This document shows, one piece after another, positions 11,860 to 22,296 of a DNA stretch of 64,000 nucleotides. Under the pieces are notes generated by a model, which worked only from the letters and a program-made list of their open reading frames with translations, did not search any database and was not told the DNA's origin. Position numbers and translations under genes: made by a program. The stretch is taken from positions 1 to 64,000 of the forward strand of contig JARVKI010000002.1 of NCBI GenBank assembly GCA_036674765.1. Reading direction: 5' to 3'. Positions within the stretch are counted from its first letter, which is position 1, and each line of letters begins with the position of its first letter. The stretch is from Seiridium cupressi. Taxonomy: Eukaryota; Ascomycota; Sordariomycetes; Amphisphaeriales; Sporocadaceae.

Positions 11860-13060
11860 TCCAGGATGACACGGATAAGCTCATTCAAAAAGGCTGCAGC
11901 CTGGATCAGCTGTAAGTCCTAATTAGCACCGCCAGCGTGTGTAAAACAACAGCCTACATATCCATAGCCCCTTCGGTCCCTTACATTGATAATGAGCAAT
12001 CAGGAACAGTGGGTCAAGTTGAAGAGCTGCACAAAAACCTCTCCTTTTGGTCAGCTGGCATTAGCTTCTCTCTCACCAACTCATTGTCCGACATATCCAC
12101 CGCGCCTGTCACCGGCATCAACTCCGGAGAGCCTTGCCAGCTCATCTACGACACCATATTAACAACCGCCATCTGCGCGGTGATCGCGGCGTCCCTGGCT
12201 GAGCTGGCGTCTGCCATACCAAACGCGGGCGGCCAATACGACTGGGTTCGCCAACCAGCAGGCCTGGCTATGCTCTCTTTGCATCATATCTGGCCGCGCG
12301 GATATCCTGGGCTAGATTCATTCTTGTTTGCGCTAGCCTTACGTTAGACGTGTTGGAATTTTGCCATGGGTTTTATGTTGAGTGGAACGAAGCTTATAAG
12401 GTGAATTGAGTAACTGATCTAGTATTAGAGAGCTGCCAAAGGCAGAAGGAGGTAGCTAGTATATATGCAGTGGCTGAGAAGCCCGATAATCCAGGTGGCT
12501 GGAGCCCCTATCCTGGCACTTTTCCTGAATGAGTAATCCTCAATTGTTAGTGCTCCCTATTGTCCCTTCACCCATGTTCAAGAAGAGAATAAGTGGCTGG
12601 TTCAATGGTGTGCTTGAGAATGTACGGCGATCTAGAGGCCAGGCTACTAAAACACAGGGTGGTAAAGCATTGAATGTTTTTTATGGCCTACCAAATTGAC
12701 GACTTGTTCTGCACACTTTTCAACTTTTGCAGCTACGCCTTGCCTGCTATTGCCTTCTGGACCCTGAAATATGAGTAGACTCGTTCAACGTCATCATACT
12801 CGCCGTCCCGATCAAGTCTCTGACCTACTAGACGGCAGATTTCGTTTTACCTAGTTCATCAACCGCACCAGGTGGTGAAACGAGGGCATCACCTTCATAG
12901 ACAGCCTAACCAACTCCAATTGGGCGTTGAACCGGCTCCATTGCGGAAAATAAGGAAATATTTCGACAAAGTAATATATTCTGCAGCTGAGTGAGCAACA
13001 ATGTTCATAGTCTTTCGTGGCAGTGCCACATCGAGCGATGTAACAGCGGTCTAAGAACTA
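11860..13060 (+). pseudogene. Decayed APC-superfamily permease (choline/GABA permease type)
   Basis: The frame 11937-12347 contains the N-terminal signature of fungal amino-acid/choline permeases: LHKNLSFWSAGISFSLTNS, then a GINSGEP-like loop, a membrane segment, and ELASAIPNAGGQYDWV. After this the frame closes, but later family fragments appear in other frames: around 12690-12770 a piece reading FCSYALPAIAFWTLKYE, and at 12853-12950 FINRTRW, a stop, then NEGITFIDSLTNSNWALN, which matches the conserved block near transmembrane helix 7. Order and spacing fit one ancestral gene of about 500 codons broken by many frameshifts and stops. It is not expected to encode a working transporter. Confidence 0.72.
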
Positions 13061-13518
13061 AAAGCTAAGGAAAAGCATGGCAATCAACAAGCCTCAAAAT
13101 AAAGTCGGAGATATGCGGGACTCGATGCCATATTTTCGTCATATCAATGCTTTCAATCTCTTACTTATGACCTTCAATCTGACTACCTACAGTGAAGATA
13201 ACGGAATGGTTCAAGCTCGGCAGCGAAACAATTGTGCCTATAGATGGGTGCATGGCAGCTATTCTGCCGATGCACACCGCCTAGTTTACAGCTTAAGGAA
13301 TCTACGGATCCACACTGCGGCATATTCACCGAAAAGAGGTGATATTCATTGAGCGGACGCTTGGAACATTGGTAGTTAGAGTATCGCTCACAAGCAAGCA
13401 ATATCAGGAGTGTATCTAGAAGTCGAGTTTCTATCTATATTCTTGGATGCTAGACTAGCTAGCTCACTGGTAAAATCCCGCTTCCCACATTGCTACTTTT
13501 CTGGGCAGTGTACCAAGT
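13061..13518. other. Intergenic between permease remnant and deaminase gene
   Basis: No family is recognised. A 91-codon frame at 13077-13352 has no recognisable features and is probably non-coding. Confidence 0.4.
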
Positions 13519-14763
13519 ATGGGTCCCCTTCCGTATGAAACACTCCAGGAGTGTGAGTCTTTGGTGACTGTGGAACATAATCAACCAATCAGCTTGCTAA
13601 TTCGCCACTTACCAGGGAAGCAACAAGTCAATTCCCTCCACGATCCCTTCATAGCAGGGATTCCCAAAATCGAGCTCCACGTCCATATCGAAGGGACTCT
13701 TACTCCCGAACTCCGCTTCAAGCTTGGGCAACAAAACAACATCGCTCTTCAGTCGAAACGGCTGGACAGAACCTTCGCTACTCTAGACCAACTAAGAGAA
13801 ATGTACAATCTCCTCCAGCCTCGAAGTGTCAAAGGAGCCAATCAGGTTTCTGCTTTCTTCGATGCCTATTATGGAGGTACGGAAGTGTTGAGAACGCAAG
13901 AGGATTTCTATGAGCTAGCCATGGATTACTTCAAGAAAGCCGCCAAGATGAAGGTAAGGTATTGTGAACCATTCTTTTATCCGCAAGCGCACACCCCTCG
14001 GGGTGTCTCATTTGAGCATTTTATGAAAGGGTTCAAGAGGGTACAGATCGACGCTGAGAGGGATCACAATGTTTTTACCCCGAGAAGTTAGAACTTGCCA
14101 TCGTTCTGATGATCAAAGGTCAAATCGCAGTGGATAATGTGCATGCTGCGCGACGTGCCACTCGATTCAGCAATGGAACACTACGAAGCCGCACTACCGT
14201 ACAGAGACATAATTGCAGGCATTGGCCTCGACTCGAATGAGTATGACCGTTCACCATCGCTCTTTGAACCGCTTTACCTCCGCGCGCGAGCGGATGGCTT
14301 CAAACTTACGTGCCACTGCGACGTCACGCAGAAAGACACGCACGAGCATATCCGTCAAGTGGCTGAATCTGTAGGGAATACCGGAGCTGATCGACTCGAT
14401 CACAGACTCGACGCTGCCCAAAGGCCTGAATTGATTGCTCTGCTGAAGGAGAAGGGAGTGGGGGTCACGCTCTGTCCTTGGGCATATGTTAGGCATCATA
14501 AGGAGGAGGATCTTTTTGCGTACGTAAGGACGCTTTTTGATGCCGGAATTAAGGTCAATGTCAGTTCTGATAGTCCGACCTATGTCGAGAGCAATTGGAT
14601 TACGCAGAACTTGGCGTTGTCGAGAATAAGAGCACAATTCACGGATGAGGAGGTCGCGAGAGTGGAAACATGTTCTGTTAATATCTGCTGGGCTGAAGAG
14701 AATGTGAAGAAATCTATCCTGGAGGAGATTGAAACATTTTGTGCAAATAATAATAGACATTAA
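13519..14763 (+). CDS. Adenine/adenosine deaminase-family protein
   Basis: There are two exons (13519-14070, 14119-14763) separated by a 48-nt intron with an unusual GTTTTT donor; the product is 398 aa. The fold is that of the metal-dependent purine deaminases (AAH1/ADA family). The N-terminal metal motif HVHIEG is present (about residue 58 on), followed by SFFDAYYGG and RYCEPFFYPQAHT. The intron joins the family segment DHN-VKSQWIMCMLRD. In the second half the usual HAGE catalytic segment reads CHCDVTQKDTHEH, DHG reads DHR, and the C-terminal SDDP metal motif reads SSDSPTY. Some fungal paralogues share the HCDVTQKDTHEH form, but the DHR and SDS changes look less conservative. Function may be altered or lost; purine deamination in the cytosol is the family role. 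It lies between a dead permease and a HET gene, all on the plus strand. Confidence 0.75.
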
Positions 14764-15048
14764 TAAAGAGGATTCTGATATTTTCGTCTCATACACTATT
14801 CACTCGTTCAATTCGTGCGATGAAGGCACATGAAGGCTAAAATTGCAGTGGACTTTCAGCTCTTCTTGGCGATGTCTTACTCCGCACTGCCCCGCGACCG
14901 CTCCAAACGTCCATGGCCTCATCCATGACAAACAACGGTGAATCTATCTTATCGGATCTACGTTCTAGTCGAGTTGCACCTCTTGAGAATACCTTTGCAA
15001 TTGCCGTGTGTATACTACACTCAGTATTCATCCTCGGTAGCCGCGGCG

Positions 15049-17895
15049 ATGGAGTCTAATCGCATTTCGGGCGGCAACCTGGATGCTGAGGCGATATACC
15101 AGCGCGTCAGAGGTATGCTTTCTATCCCGGAAAAGGTGAGACAGGAATTTTTCATTCATTTGTGCCTTAACGTGGCGTTATCATGGGGCTTAGGGAAGAC
15201 CGAGAGCCTTGACTGGGAGCTCTTAACTCTAGGTCCCAAAGGCGGTGTGCCACCTCCAGAACCTCTACTCTGGACGTTTGGGTACAATCGTGTGCTTGTC
15301 TTTGGTGTTCTGGCTTTGATCTGTATCACGCCACGCCTGTATATGGGCCCCAAAGCTATCATGGCCCATGGCGGCGACAACCTGTACCCACCAGGCTGGC
15401 CTTACGGACTTATTTGGGCTCTGATCCACCACTACCCGAAAATGCTTTTTCCGCTTTGGGGCCAGTGGATCTGTTTTCTATACAGTTACCTCAATATGAC
15501 CCCAGTTCCTACTTCGATCGCTGGCATCGAAGGCTTGCTTATGTCAATCTTGGGGTGCCTACTCGCCCTTCCTCCAGCACTTGTCTTTGCAACCTACCGC
15601 TTCTGCGACGTTGTCATTCACCCGCTAAGGCGAAACTGGGCCGGCGACCGCAGCGACTCGGGCGTTCTTAGCAGCCAACAAAGCTCAGTTTTCTGGTTTC
15701 TGCGCATATACGTTATGCTTCTGGTGCCAGAGCGGCATTTCTCCAGCTTTTCTACCGGGTTTGCATTTTGGTCCTTCTGGGCTTGCGTTGCCGGTGGACC
15801 TGTTGTATATATGGCGCTTGCTTTACTTTGGAACATGAGCTATGGGCCCGAGTCCTATAATTCCCAGCCGTGGGAAGATAAACCGTTCCATTATGCGCCT
15901 CTTGCCGACAAAGGCCACATCAGGTTGCTGAAAGTGCTTCCGATGCGCCGCAGAGGTGCACCAGTGGTGTGCAATCTGATACAAGTGGAGCTGGATGGCC
16001 TGCGACCATCCTACGACGCCATTTCATACCGGTGGCACACTGAGTCAAGAGACTCCACGAAACCCAATACTATCACCATCAACGGGTTTAAGTTTGCAGT
16101 ATACCCTAATGTACTCGCTATTCTCAAGGATGTCCGCTCGGTCTTTCTACCCCAATATATATGGATTGATTCTATATGTATTAATCAAGATGACCTGCGG
16201 GAGAAGGAGTCTCAAGTCGCACTAATGCGTCAGATATATGAGAGTAGTTTGCACGTCGTCATCCACCTCCCGGAGTCCGGTCGAACTCAAAGCGATCTAC
16301 AAGACATCGCTAGAACGATTTTCAAAGTACGCGACACTCGTGTGCTGCAGGAGTTCTCACGACAAGACGGGCCCGGTGAATTGATTGCACTCGGAAGCAA
16401 CCATGACTGGGATCTCCTTCAGGATCTGCTTGATGACTCATGGTTCGTCCGTGTGTGGATTGTGCAGGAAGTGACAGTGGCGCGGCAGGTACGCTTGAGA
16501 CTAGGTGGCCAAGCGATCCCATGGGGAGACTTTGTGCGCGCCTGCGCGGCCATCTCGCGTAGTGGCGTGCGCGGTTATATTCATCATCGTTACCTTATGG
16601 AGAATCTGCCGCCGCCAGAGATGGCGAAAGAGACGAAGATGGTTGGTGTGGAACATACGCTCATATTGGATAACTTGCGGCAGTGGTACGCCTCAGGGCA
16701 ACGGCTTCCGCTACTGGATACGATGATTCTTTGTCTGCGGTTCAAGTCGACGTGGGAGGTAGACAAGCTGTATGGACTGCTGGGCATCATAGATGCTCAG
16801 GACCGAAGGCGATTGAAGCCTGACTACACACGTGACAAGACAACGGTCTTCAAGGATCTAGCATGCCAGATCCTGGAGACAGTCGGCTCGGAGGAGCAAT
16901 TTCGACTCATTCGATTTGCAGGCATTGGTCAGCTGAGAAATATGCCAGACCTCCTGTCGTGGGTACCCGATTGGACGGCTGGGTTGTCCGCCTGCCCGCT
17001 GGAGAGTCGTGACGAGGCGACAGCTTACAAGGCATCAACCAAGTGTGCCGAAAAGATGCATCTGAGCCCATCCGAGAATGAGAATGATCCAGACTTTCTA
17101 GTCATCAAAGGCATCGCCATCGACCGTGTTGTCTTGCTTTGTGATGTCTCGCAAATTCCACCACCTGAGGATGTGACACATTTCCCAATCCGTGACGCCC
17201 TCGCCGCTGTTAAGGCTCACGGACCAGACCGGGACACATACCGCTCAACACGTCAGACCATTGACGAAGCCTTCTGGCGCACTCTAATTGCCGACCGCGA
17301 CACACTCTACAGGCCGGCGGCCGACGATATACTCAACATCTGGGAGGTGTACTTCCGTGTTTACGACGCGGTGCGCAGCGGCCTGGGCAAGGCGGAACTA
17401 ATGGCGGGGCTGTTGCAGGGCGGGCCGCAAGACGACGATACGTGGGAACTGCGACGATTGTTTGCCGCAATATGGTTTTGGCAGGCGGATGACGAGGATC
17501 TGTGGTTCTCGCACATGCTGGCCGCAGACCTATCGAAACGATGGCCCGACCACCAGCACGCTATAGGAGCGGCCCGCATATTGAATCGTCCGTTCGACGT
17601 AACTCAGGCGACTGAGCCGCGCATGTCTGCCGGGCGGCAATTTTGCATCACCGCCAAGGGCTACTTTGGGCTGGTACCAAAGCTTACAACTCTGGATGAT
17701 GCAGTCGTGCTATTCGATGGGGCCAAGACCCCGCATATAGTGCGGCCATCGAGGAATTGGGATCTGACCAATACCGCCGATAATAAGCTGCCGTGTAGAC
17801 TTGTAGGGGAATGCTTTATACATGAAGGTATGGACGGGCAGCTTGAGAAAGATCCGGGGTTCGAGGCTCAGGGAAAGTCCTTTGTATTAGAGTAA
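15049..17895 (+). CDS. HET-domain protein with N-terminal membrane region
   Basis: This is one uninterrupted frame. An upstream GTG at 14938 is in frame, but the first ATG is at 15049, giving 948 aa. The first 300 residues contain at least three hydrophobic segments (about residues 79-97, 160-187 and 239-263). A HET domain begins near residue 321 with YDAISYRWHTES and continues with YIWIDSICINQDD and QVALMRQIYESS, the standard incompatibility-domain blocks. The C-terminal part includes the usual post-HET elements (WFVRVWIVQEV, DKLYGLLGI, LLSWVPDW). HET proteins trigger cell death when different strains fuse. The membrane region in front suggests anchoring at the plasma membrane or another membrane. 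The gene looks intact, unlike most of its neighbours. Confidence 0.85.
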   Translation: MESNRISGGNLDAEAIYQRVRGMLSIPEKVRQEFFIHLCLNVALSWGLGKTESLDWELLTLGPKGGVPPPEPLLWTFGYNRVLVFGVLALICITPRLYMGPKAIMAHGGDNLYPPGWPYGLIWALIHHYPKMLFPLWGQWICFLYSYLNMTPVPTSIAGIEGLLMSILGCLLALPPALVFATYRFCDVVIHPLRRNWAGDRSDSGVLSSQQSSVFWFLRIYVMLLVPERHFSSFSTGFAFWSFWACVAGGPVVYMALALLWNMSYGPESYNSQPWEDKPFHYAPLADKGHIRLLKVLPMRRRGAPVVCNLIQVELDGLRPSYDAISYRWHTESRDSTKPNTITINGFKFAVYPNVLAILKDVRSVFLPQYIWIDSICINQDDLREKESQVALMRQIYESSLHVVIHLPESGRTQSDLQDIARTIFKVRDTRVLQEFSRQDGPGELIALGSNHDWDLLQDLLDDSWFVRVWIVQEVTVARQVRLRLGGQAIPWGDFVRACAAISRSGVRGYIHHRYLMENLPPPEMAKETKMVGVEHTLILDNLRQWYASGQRLPLLDTMILCLRFKSTWEVDKLYGLLGIIDAQDRRRLKPDYTRDKTTVFKDLACQILETVGSEEQFRLIRFAGIGQLRNMPDLLSWVPDWTAGLSACPLESRDEATAYKASTKCAEKMHLSPSENENDPDFLVIKGIAIDRVVLLCDVSQIPPPEDVTHFPIRDALAAVKAHGPDRDTYRSTRQTIDEAFWRTLIADRDTLYRPAADDILNIWEVYFRVYDAVRSGLGKAELMAGLLQGGPQDDDTWELRRLFAAIWFWQADDEDLWFSHMLAADLSKRWPDHQHAIGAARILNRPFDVTQATEPRMSAGRQFCITAKGYFGLVPKLTTLDDAVVLFDGAKTPHIVRPSRNWDLTNTADNKLPCRLVGECFIHEGMDGQLEKDPGFEAQGKSFVLE

Positions 17896-18539
17896 GCAAT
17901 GTTGCGCGGCGAGCATAGGATATCATGGGATGCTGTCGCCGACATTCCGTGGACGTTCACGTCTCATAGTCGGCGTGTTTTCTACCTGCAATGACTCTAC
18001 GAGTATATTGTATCGTGGCTATCATGCTTAGACATGTCACCTCTTTCGAAGCTTTTTATTATATGTATAGCAAGAAGACAGACCCTACAACGCGATGATA
18101 TTGAGTTTCGTACTTCTCATGTCTACTTGTACTTATCGTGGTCTAACGGTTGAGCCATAATGATGCGATTCTCCATCCACCAATGCCAATCCTTCGAATA
18201 GCGGTCATGAAAAGTTCCTTGACTTTATCAGACATTGCTTTCAGAGCGCAAGCAAAGGGCTCAGGGTGACTACAGTAAAGGATTATCGCATCGTATCATT
18301 CAATTGTAGGAATATTCCACTCACGTGACAACCCCTTACAACCTGAAATATCGCGGATTAACATGAGATGCACAGAGTCATTTATGGGTGATTAAACACG
18401 TGATCATAATTATGCAGATTAAATCCTCGTATTAAGCCCAATTCCGCCACGGAAAGATATTGAGTGGCTCAAAACAATGCGATAAGAGAGAGAGATTATA
18501 TTCATTATGTTCCTTTTTTCTTTCAAGAGTCATCTCCCT
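17896..18539. other. Intergenic, no gene seen
   Basis: This lies between the convergent 3' ends of the HET gene and the P450 remnant. It is moderately AT-rich and no coding frame is supported. Confidence 0.45.
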
Positions 18540-18914
18540 TTATTCCCAAATACAACTCCAATTCTGAGGGTCTGACCTTTCCCTCGGCTGTATTTTGACT
18601 GGGAAGTCTTTGGCTCGTGTCATGACACTTGTCGAGATGTGGTCTCTCGTCTTGGGGCCTCTCCACTGACTATCCAGGGGTACAATATCGTATCTCATCA
18701 CCACGATCACCAGAATACTTATTATTTCATTCATGGCAAAATGCCTACCTATGCACAGGGCATTCCCTACACCAGATGCTCGGTATGCGGATCTGGGCAT
18801 CTCGTCGCGATGCAGGCCGAGAAAGCGTGAAGAAAAAGACAGACATCGTAGGATAGGGCCGAATAAATGCCTAAAGCTCACCGAACGATAGCCCACCGGG
18901 GCCATATCATACAT
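18540..18914 (-). pseudogene. Cytochrome P450 C-terminal remnant
   Basis: The frame holds the heme-binding end of a P450: SGVGNALCIGRHFAMNEI, where family members have FGGGxxxCPGRHFA, followed by MRYDIVPLDSQWRGP and a C-terminal tail. The preceding residues do not fit a P450 in this frame, whereas a neighbouring frame shows fragments resembling the meander region, so at least one frameshift is present. No further upstream P450 sequence was found before the neighbouring gene. It is probably the remains of a tandem duplicate of the P450 at 19.3-21.1 kb. Confidence 0.68.
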
Positions 18915-19337
18915 GATGTGCAGGGGCTATGCTAATATCACCAACTGGTTTCGATCTGGGTGAATAACTAGCTATGAGCGTATCATATTCTAAAGGCTCT
19001 TCGCCGCATTAATGCCTTTGCCCCCATATATCTATATATATACATGTTCATTGGTAGACACGAGGTCTTTGATAAGGAGCATCAATAAGTATTGGCTACA
19101 TTTACACATCACCTGAGATCGGTGCCAATATAACCCTGACGTATAGTTGGCCGCGGTCATGTAATGCTTTGATAACAGCTTAACCTTTTGATGTGTTTCC
19201 ATTGATGATCACAAGTCAAATCTTGTTGTCATCTTGGGCCATCCGAAGCTTTTACATACACTCTCTTGGTAAAACTCTCAAGCAATTCCCCCCACACTTC
19301 TAAAACTTCGCTCATAAGCTCATGTACTCAGAGTACC
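18915..19337. other. Gap between two P450 sequences
   Basis: No recognisable coding sequence. If the remnant at 18540-18914 was once full length, its 5' part should have occupied this space; nothing of it can be seen. Confidence 0.4.
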
Positions 19338-21065
19338 TCAACGGGCTGTCACGTCGCCCGCAGGACTATCGTCTGACACAATTTCCATCGCCTCAGCTGA
19401 CCCCGAGAACGTCACGGTCCACTTCTTGTTCAGGTCTCTCGGTCGAAGGTCGACCTCGATGTTTTCGTCTGGGACAGGAAACCCCGCTTGGGCAGGAGAG
19501 TTTCTCCAGGTGGGCTCAACCCACGTGCCTCGAGCAGGTACGACGTCAAACTGAAGCACTAATAGTGCGGCGAATGCCATGATCTCCGTGCTAGCAAAGT
19601 GGCGGCCAGGGCAGAGGATATGACCACCACCGAATGCGCGGAACGCAACCCCGTTCGGCCTCTTCCGGCCTGGTGTCTGTTTGCGGGCAAAGCGCATGTG
19701 GTCGAATTCGCCGGCATTATCGCCCCAGGCCATAACATCAGTATGTTGTACGGGAGCCGGAATCATAAGCATGGCGCCTTTCTTAAGCACGTAACGATTG
19801 TCCAAGTTCACGTCATCGAGAAGCACACGAGGACCAGGGTTAACTGCGCGGAAACGCATCGTCTCTGGAAAGTGCTCAACAGAATCGGACAGCGTGTGCG
19901 GATGTCTGCCAAGTCAACGAAGCAAACTATACCTTCTTCCTTGCTCTCCTCATGCATCAAGGCCAAGACCTCGCGGAGCACATCAGAAAGAACCTTACTG
20001 TCAGAGAAAATATGGTAAAGGACCCAAAACGCGCATGGCGTGGTATTACCCAGCACTGCGAACGTGTTCCCGAGTTCCCCGCGAGCGATGTCTTCATGAT
20101 TAAAGCCAAATTGTTCCCGGTGGTGCTCGTAGCGCAAGCGCACAAGTCCGGAGGCAGATTTGTGTCCGCTGTTATTGATATATTCGATCATGGCAGCCGC
20201 TACAAGCTCTCGCGCGCGTAGAAGCTTGGGGAAGAGAAGTGACGCCAACGGGAAGATGGAAAACGTCAAGAAGCCTGCCTCAAAAGTCCTGCAATGGCTG
20301 TCAGAAATTATCACTTGGATGATCTCGTGGTTTCCAGAAACCAGCGAGGATTAAACTTGATTTGACTCACTTCCATGCTTTGGCAATCACAGGATCTCGG
20401 TATGGATTTTGTGGACCCCAGATGGCTTCGGTAGTGGCCGTAACTATGGTTTGGCGTGACCACTGCGACAAGCCAAGTCTAACGGTCCCTTGCGCCTTGA
20501 GTGTTTGCACTTCATCGGCAAAGACTTCAACGGATCTTCTATTGATTGCATCGAGGTCTTCACCCGGGCCCATCACAGGTGTAATAAATCTTGGCCAGCT
20601 AACGCTGAAGCCATGTTCACTCGTCAGGTCCTGGTGCATTACCCTGACAACTTCCTTGCTCATGCCAACGACGGGGCCGGCATCAGCTGCAATGGCGGCA
20701 AAGCTCACGGTGCGCCACTGTCTCTGCAGCAGGGGAATAAGCTCGGTAGAGTTGACGATGTAGGTGCGCGAGAAAGGCAAGCGAAGAGTGTAAATTGGTA
20801 GGCCATACTGGTTCCTAATCAGAAGTGACGGTTAGTTAGATGTTGGGAGGCAAGAGATAGTAGTCAGGGCATCTTGACAGACGAACCTCAGTCGAATATG
20901 GAAGCTTGCCTTTTCCCTAATCATGTCAATTAGAGAGCTCAAGAAGGGCAGTCCCGTCGCGATGGCCGGCGGTTCTCTTGCACCTTGGGTGAGGTGGAGC
21001 AGAAAGCGAAAGAACAAGTAAGTGGCAGCAACAGCGCCAACTACGATGGTCATAGTGGGCGCCAT
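19338..21065 (-). pseudogene. Cytochrome P450 (CYP7/CYP8-like) with frameshift at ExxR
   Basis: Exon 1 is 21065-20887 and starts with a single membrane anchor (IVVGAVAATYLFFRFLLHL). Exon 2 is 20814-20371 and exon 3 starts at 20288; both introns have good splice sites and keep the frame. Exon 3 reads through the oxygen-binding helix region (LGNTFAVLGNTTPCAFWVLYHIF) to LLSTFQ, after which the frame is lost between 19865 and 19864. A single extra base would give E-T-M-R, the K-helix ExxR motif, joined to the downstream frame MRFRAVNPG. That frame continues with DHMRFARKQ, the heme loop FGGGHILCPGRHFA and a normal C-terminus ending at 19338. The architecture and length (about 500 aa) fit fungal microsomal P450s related to CYP7/CYP8. 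No intron of plausible size can explain the break, so it is a frameshift or a base-call error. Confidence 0.78.
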
Positions 21066-21289
21066 GGCTGTTCGTTGGGGGGTGGGGTGAGTACGTCGCA
21101 GAGTGTGTGGGAGGGTTGAGGGATCTTAGGTCCGACCTGACGATTTGCGGGACTGGCTGAGTAGAGCTGACGAGAAATTGCAAAGAAAGTCGGTACAATG
21201 TTGGCCAGGCACTTCTGTCGCGCGACCTGAACAGGCAGTAATGTATGTATACCCCTGCTTCGTTTTTACCTCTGGCGAACAAAACACCA

Positions 21290-21733
21290 ACGCAACGATG
21301 AGAGCCTGAATCGGAGGAACCAGTATCGTGACGATGCATTTCAAGGAGGTCTCCAATTTGGATCTACGCCCATGCCTTCAAGTATTGGTGTTCAGCTCTA
21401 TCATAATCCTCAGGTGCCCGGCATGCCACTATTTTATCCACAACAGCAGCAGCAGCAGCAGCAACCTCAACATATACCAGGGATGCCTCAATCATCTTCT
21501 TCAGCAATGATGGGAACCCCAATGCCACAAGATTTCGTGCAGACCCAGACGATGGGCCAGCCCAGTCAAATGCACCCGTTCAACAACATGCAACGCTACA
21601 TCAGCCAGCGCCGTCATCGAACCTAATGCCCCCAGGTTACAATCCATCACAGGCCATGGCATTTCCGCAATCTCAGTCGATACCGGGTCCACAAGCTGGC
21701 CAGCAAATGATGTGGACTCAAGGAAATCCATAG
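21290..21733 (+). pseudogene. Displaced 3' fragment of a Gln/Pro/Met-rich protein gene
   Basis: A frame open from about 21255 (reading NRRNQYRDDAFQGG) passes through MPSSIGVQLYHNPQ, a run of eight or more glutamines around 21440-21465, and PHQ/PM-rich sequence to about 21590, where it shifts. The neighbouring frame carries on with the same composition (LHQPAPSSNLMPPGYNPSQ ... QQMMWTQGNP) and ends in a stop at 21731-21733. The two parts read as one low-complexity C-terminal tail, as in RNA-binding or transcription regulators, joined by a frameshift. No start codon or folded domain precedes it; the upstream 200 bases belong to the P450 promoter. I do not recognise the parent gene. Confidence 0.5.
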
Positions 21734-21979
21734 TCGTAGGTTATTCGACGTAGTCATCTCTCTATATGATCTAATAAATTCAAATCAAGAATAAATTTCC
21801 TGCGAGGCAGTGAGTTGACTCTGATATTTGATGCGCACCATGTACCGCAGTATGGCCCACCTAAATGTTCCCATACTCGGAGATACTGCGTATGTCTGAA
21901 CCTTTTATTTTCCAACTGGGCAACTTGAGGAGTTCAACATAGGTTATTCCTTCGATTAAATACTGTTAATTGCTGACAC

Positions 21980-22296
21980 TTGTTGTCCGGCCCAACTGTG
22001 AGGACTGCAGCCCGGGGATCTGCTACGAGGGCGCCTGCTGGGGAGACCGGGTTTACTCCACGGACGGGACGTGCGGCTCTGACCACGCCATGCATTAATG
22101 CGCCGGCAAGTGGGGTGATTGCTGCAGCGTCAAGGGGGAGTGCGGCACCGGCGAGGACTTTTGTGGTGTCGGTGTCTGTCAGTCGGGAAATTGTACATTG
22201 CCCCAGGAGGATTTGAGCCAGAGTGCGGGTGGTTCGTCTGCTTCGTCCACCCAGGGGATTTCCAGCGGCACTGGGACTATTGTTAGAGAGCTTTAG
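21980..22296 (+). pseudogene. Chitin-binding (CBM18, hevein-like) module remnant
   Basis: In one frame the sequence reads DCSPGICYEGACWGD, YSTDGTCGSDHAMH, a TAA stop at 22096-22098, then CAGKWGDCCSVKGECG, GEDFCGVGVCQSGNC, a Ser/Gly-rich tail and a terminal TAG at 22294-22296. The cysteine spacing (CG, CAGKWGDCCS, CGTG, CG, CQSGNC) is that of fungal chitin-recognition type 1 modules found in chitinases and LysM proteins. The stop falls in the loop before the CAGKWG block. Frames upstream of about 21970 show no LysM or glycosidase domain. It is therefore a short, disabled gene tail. Confidence 0.68.
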
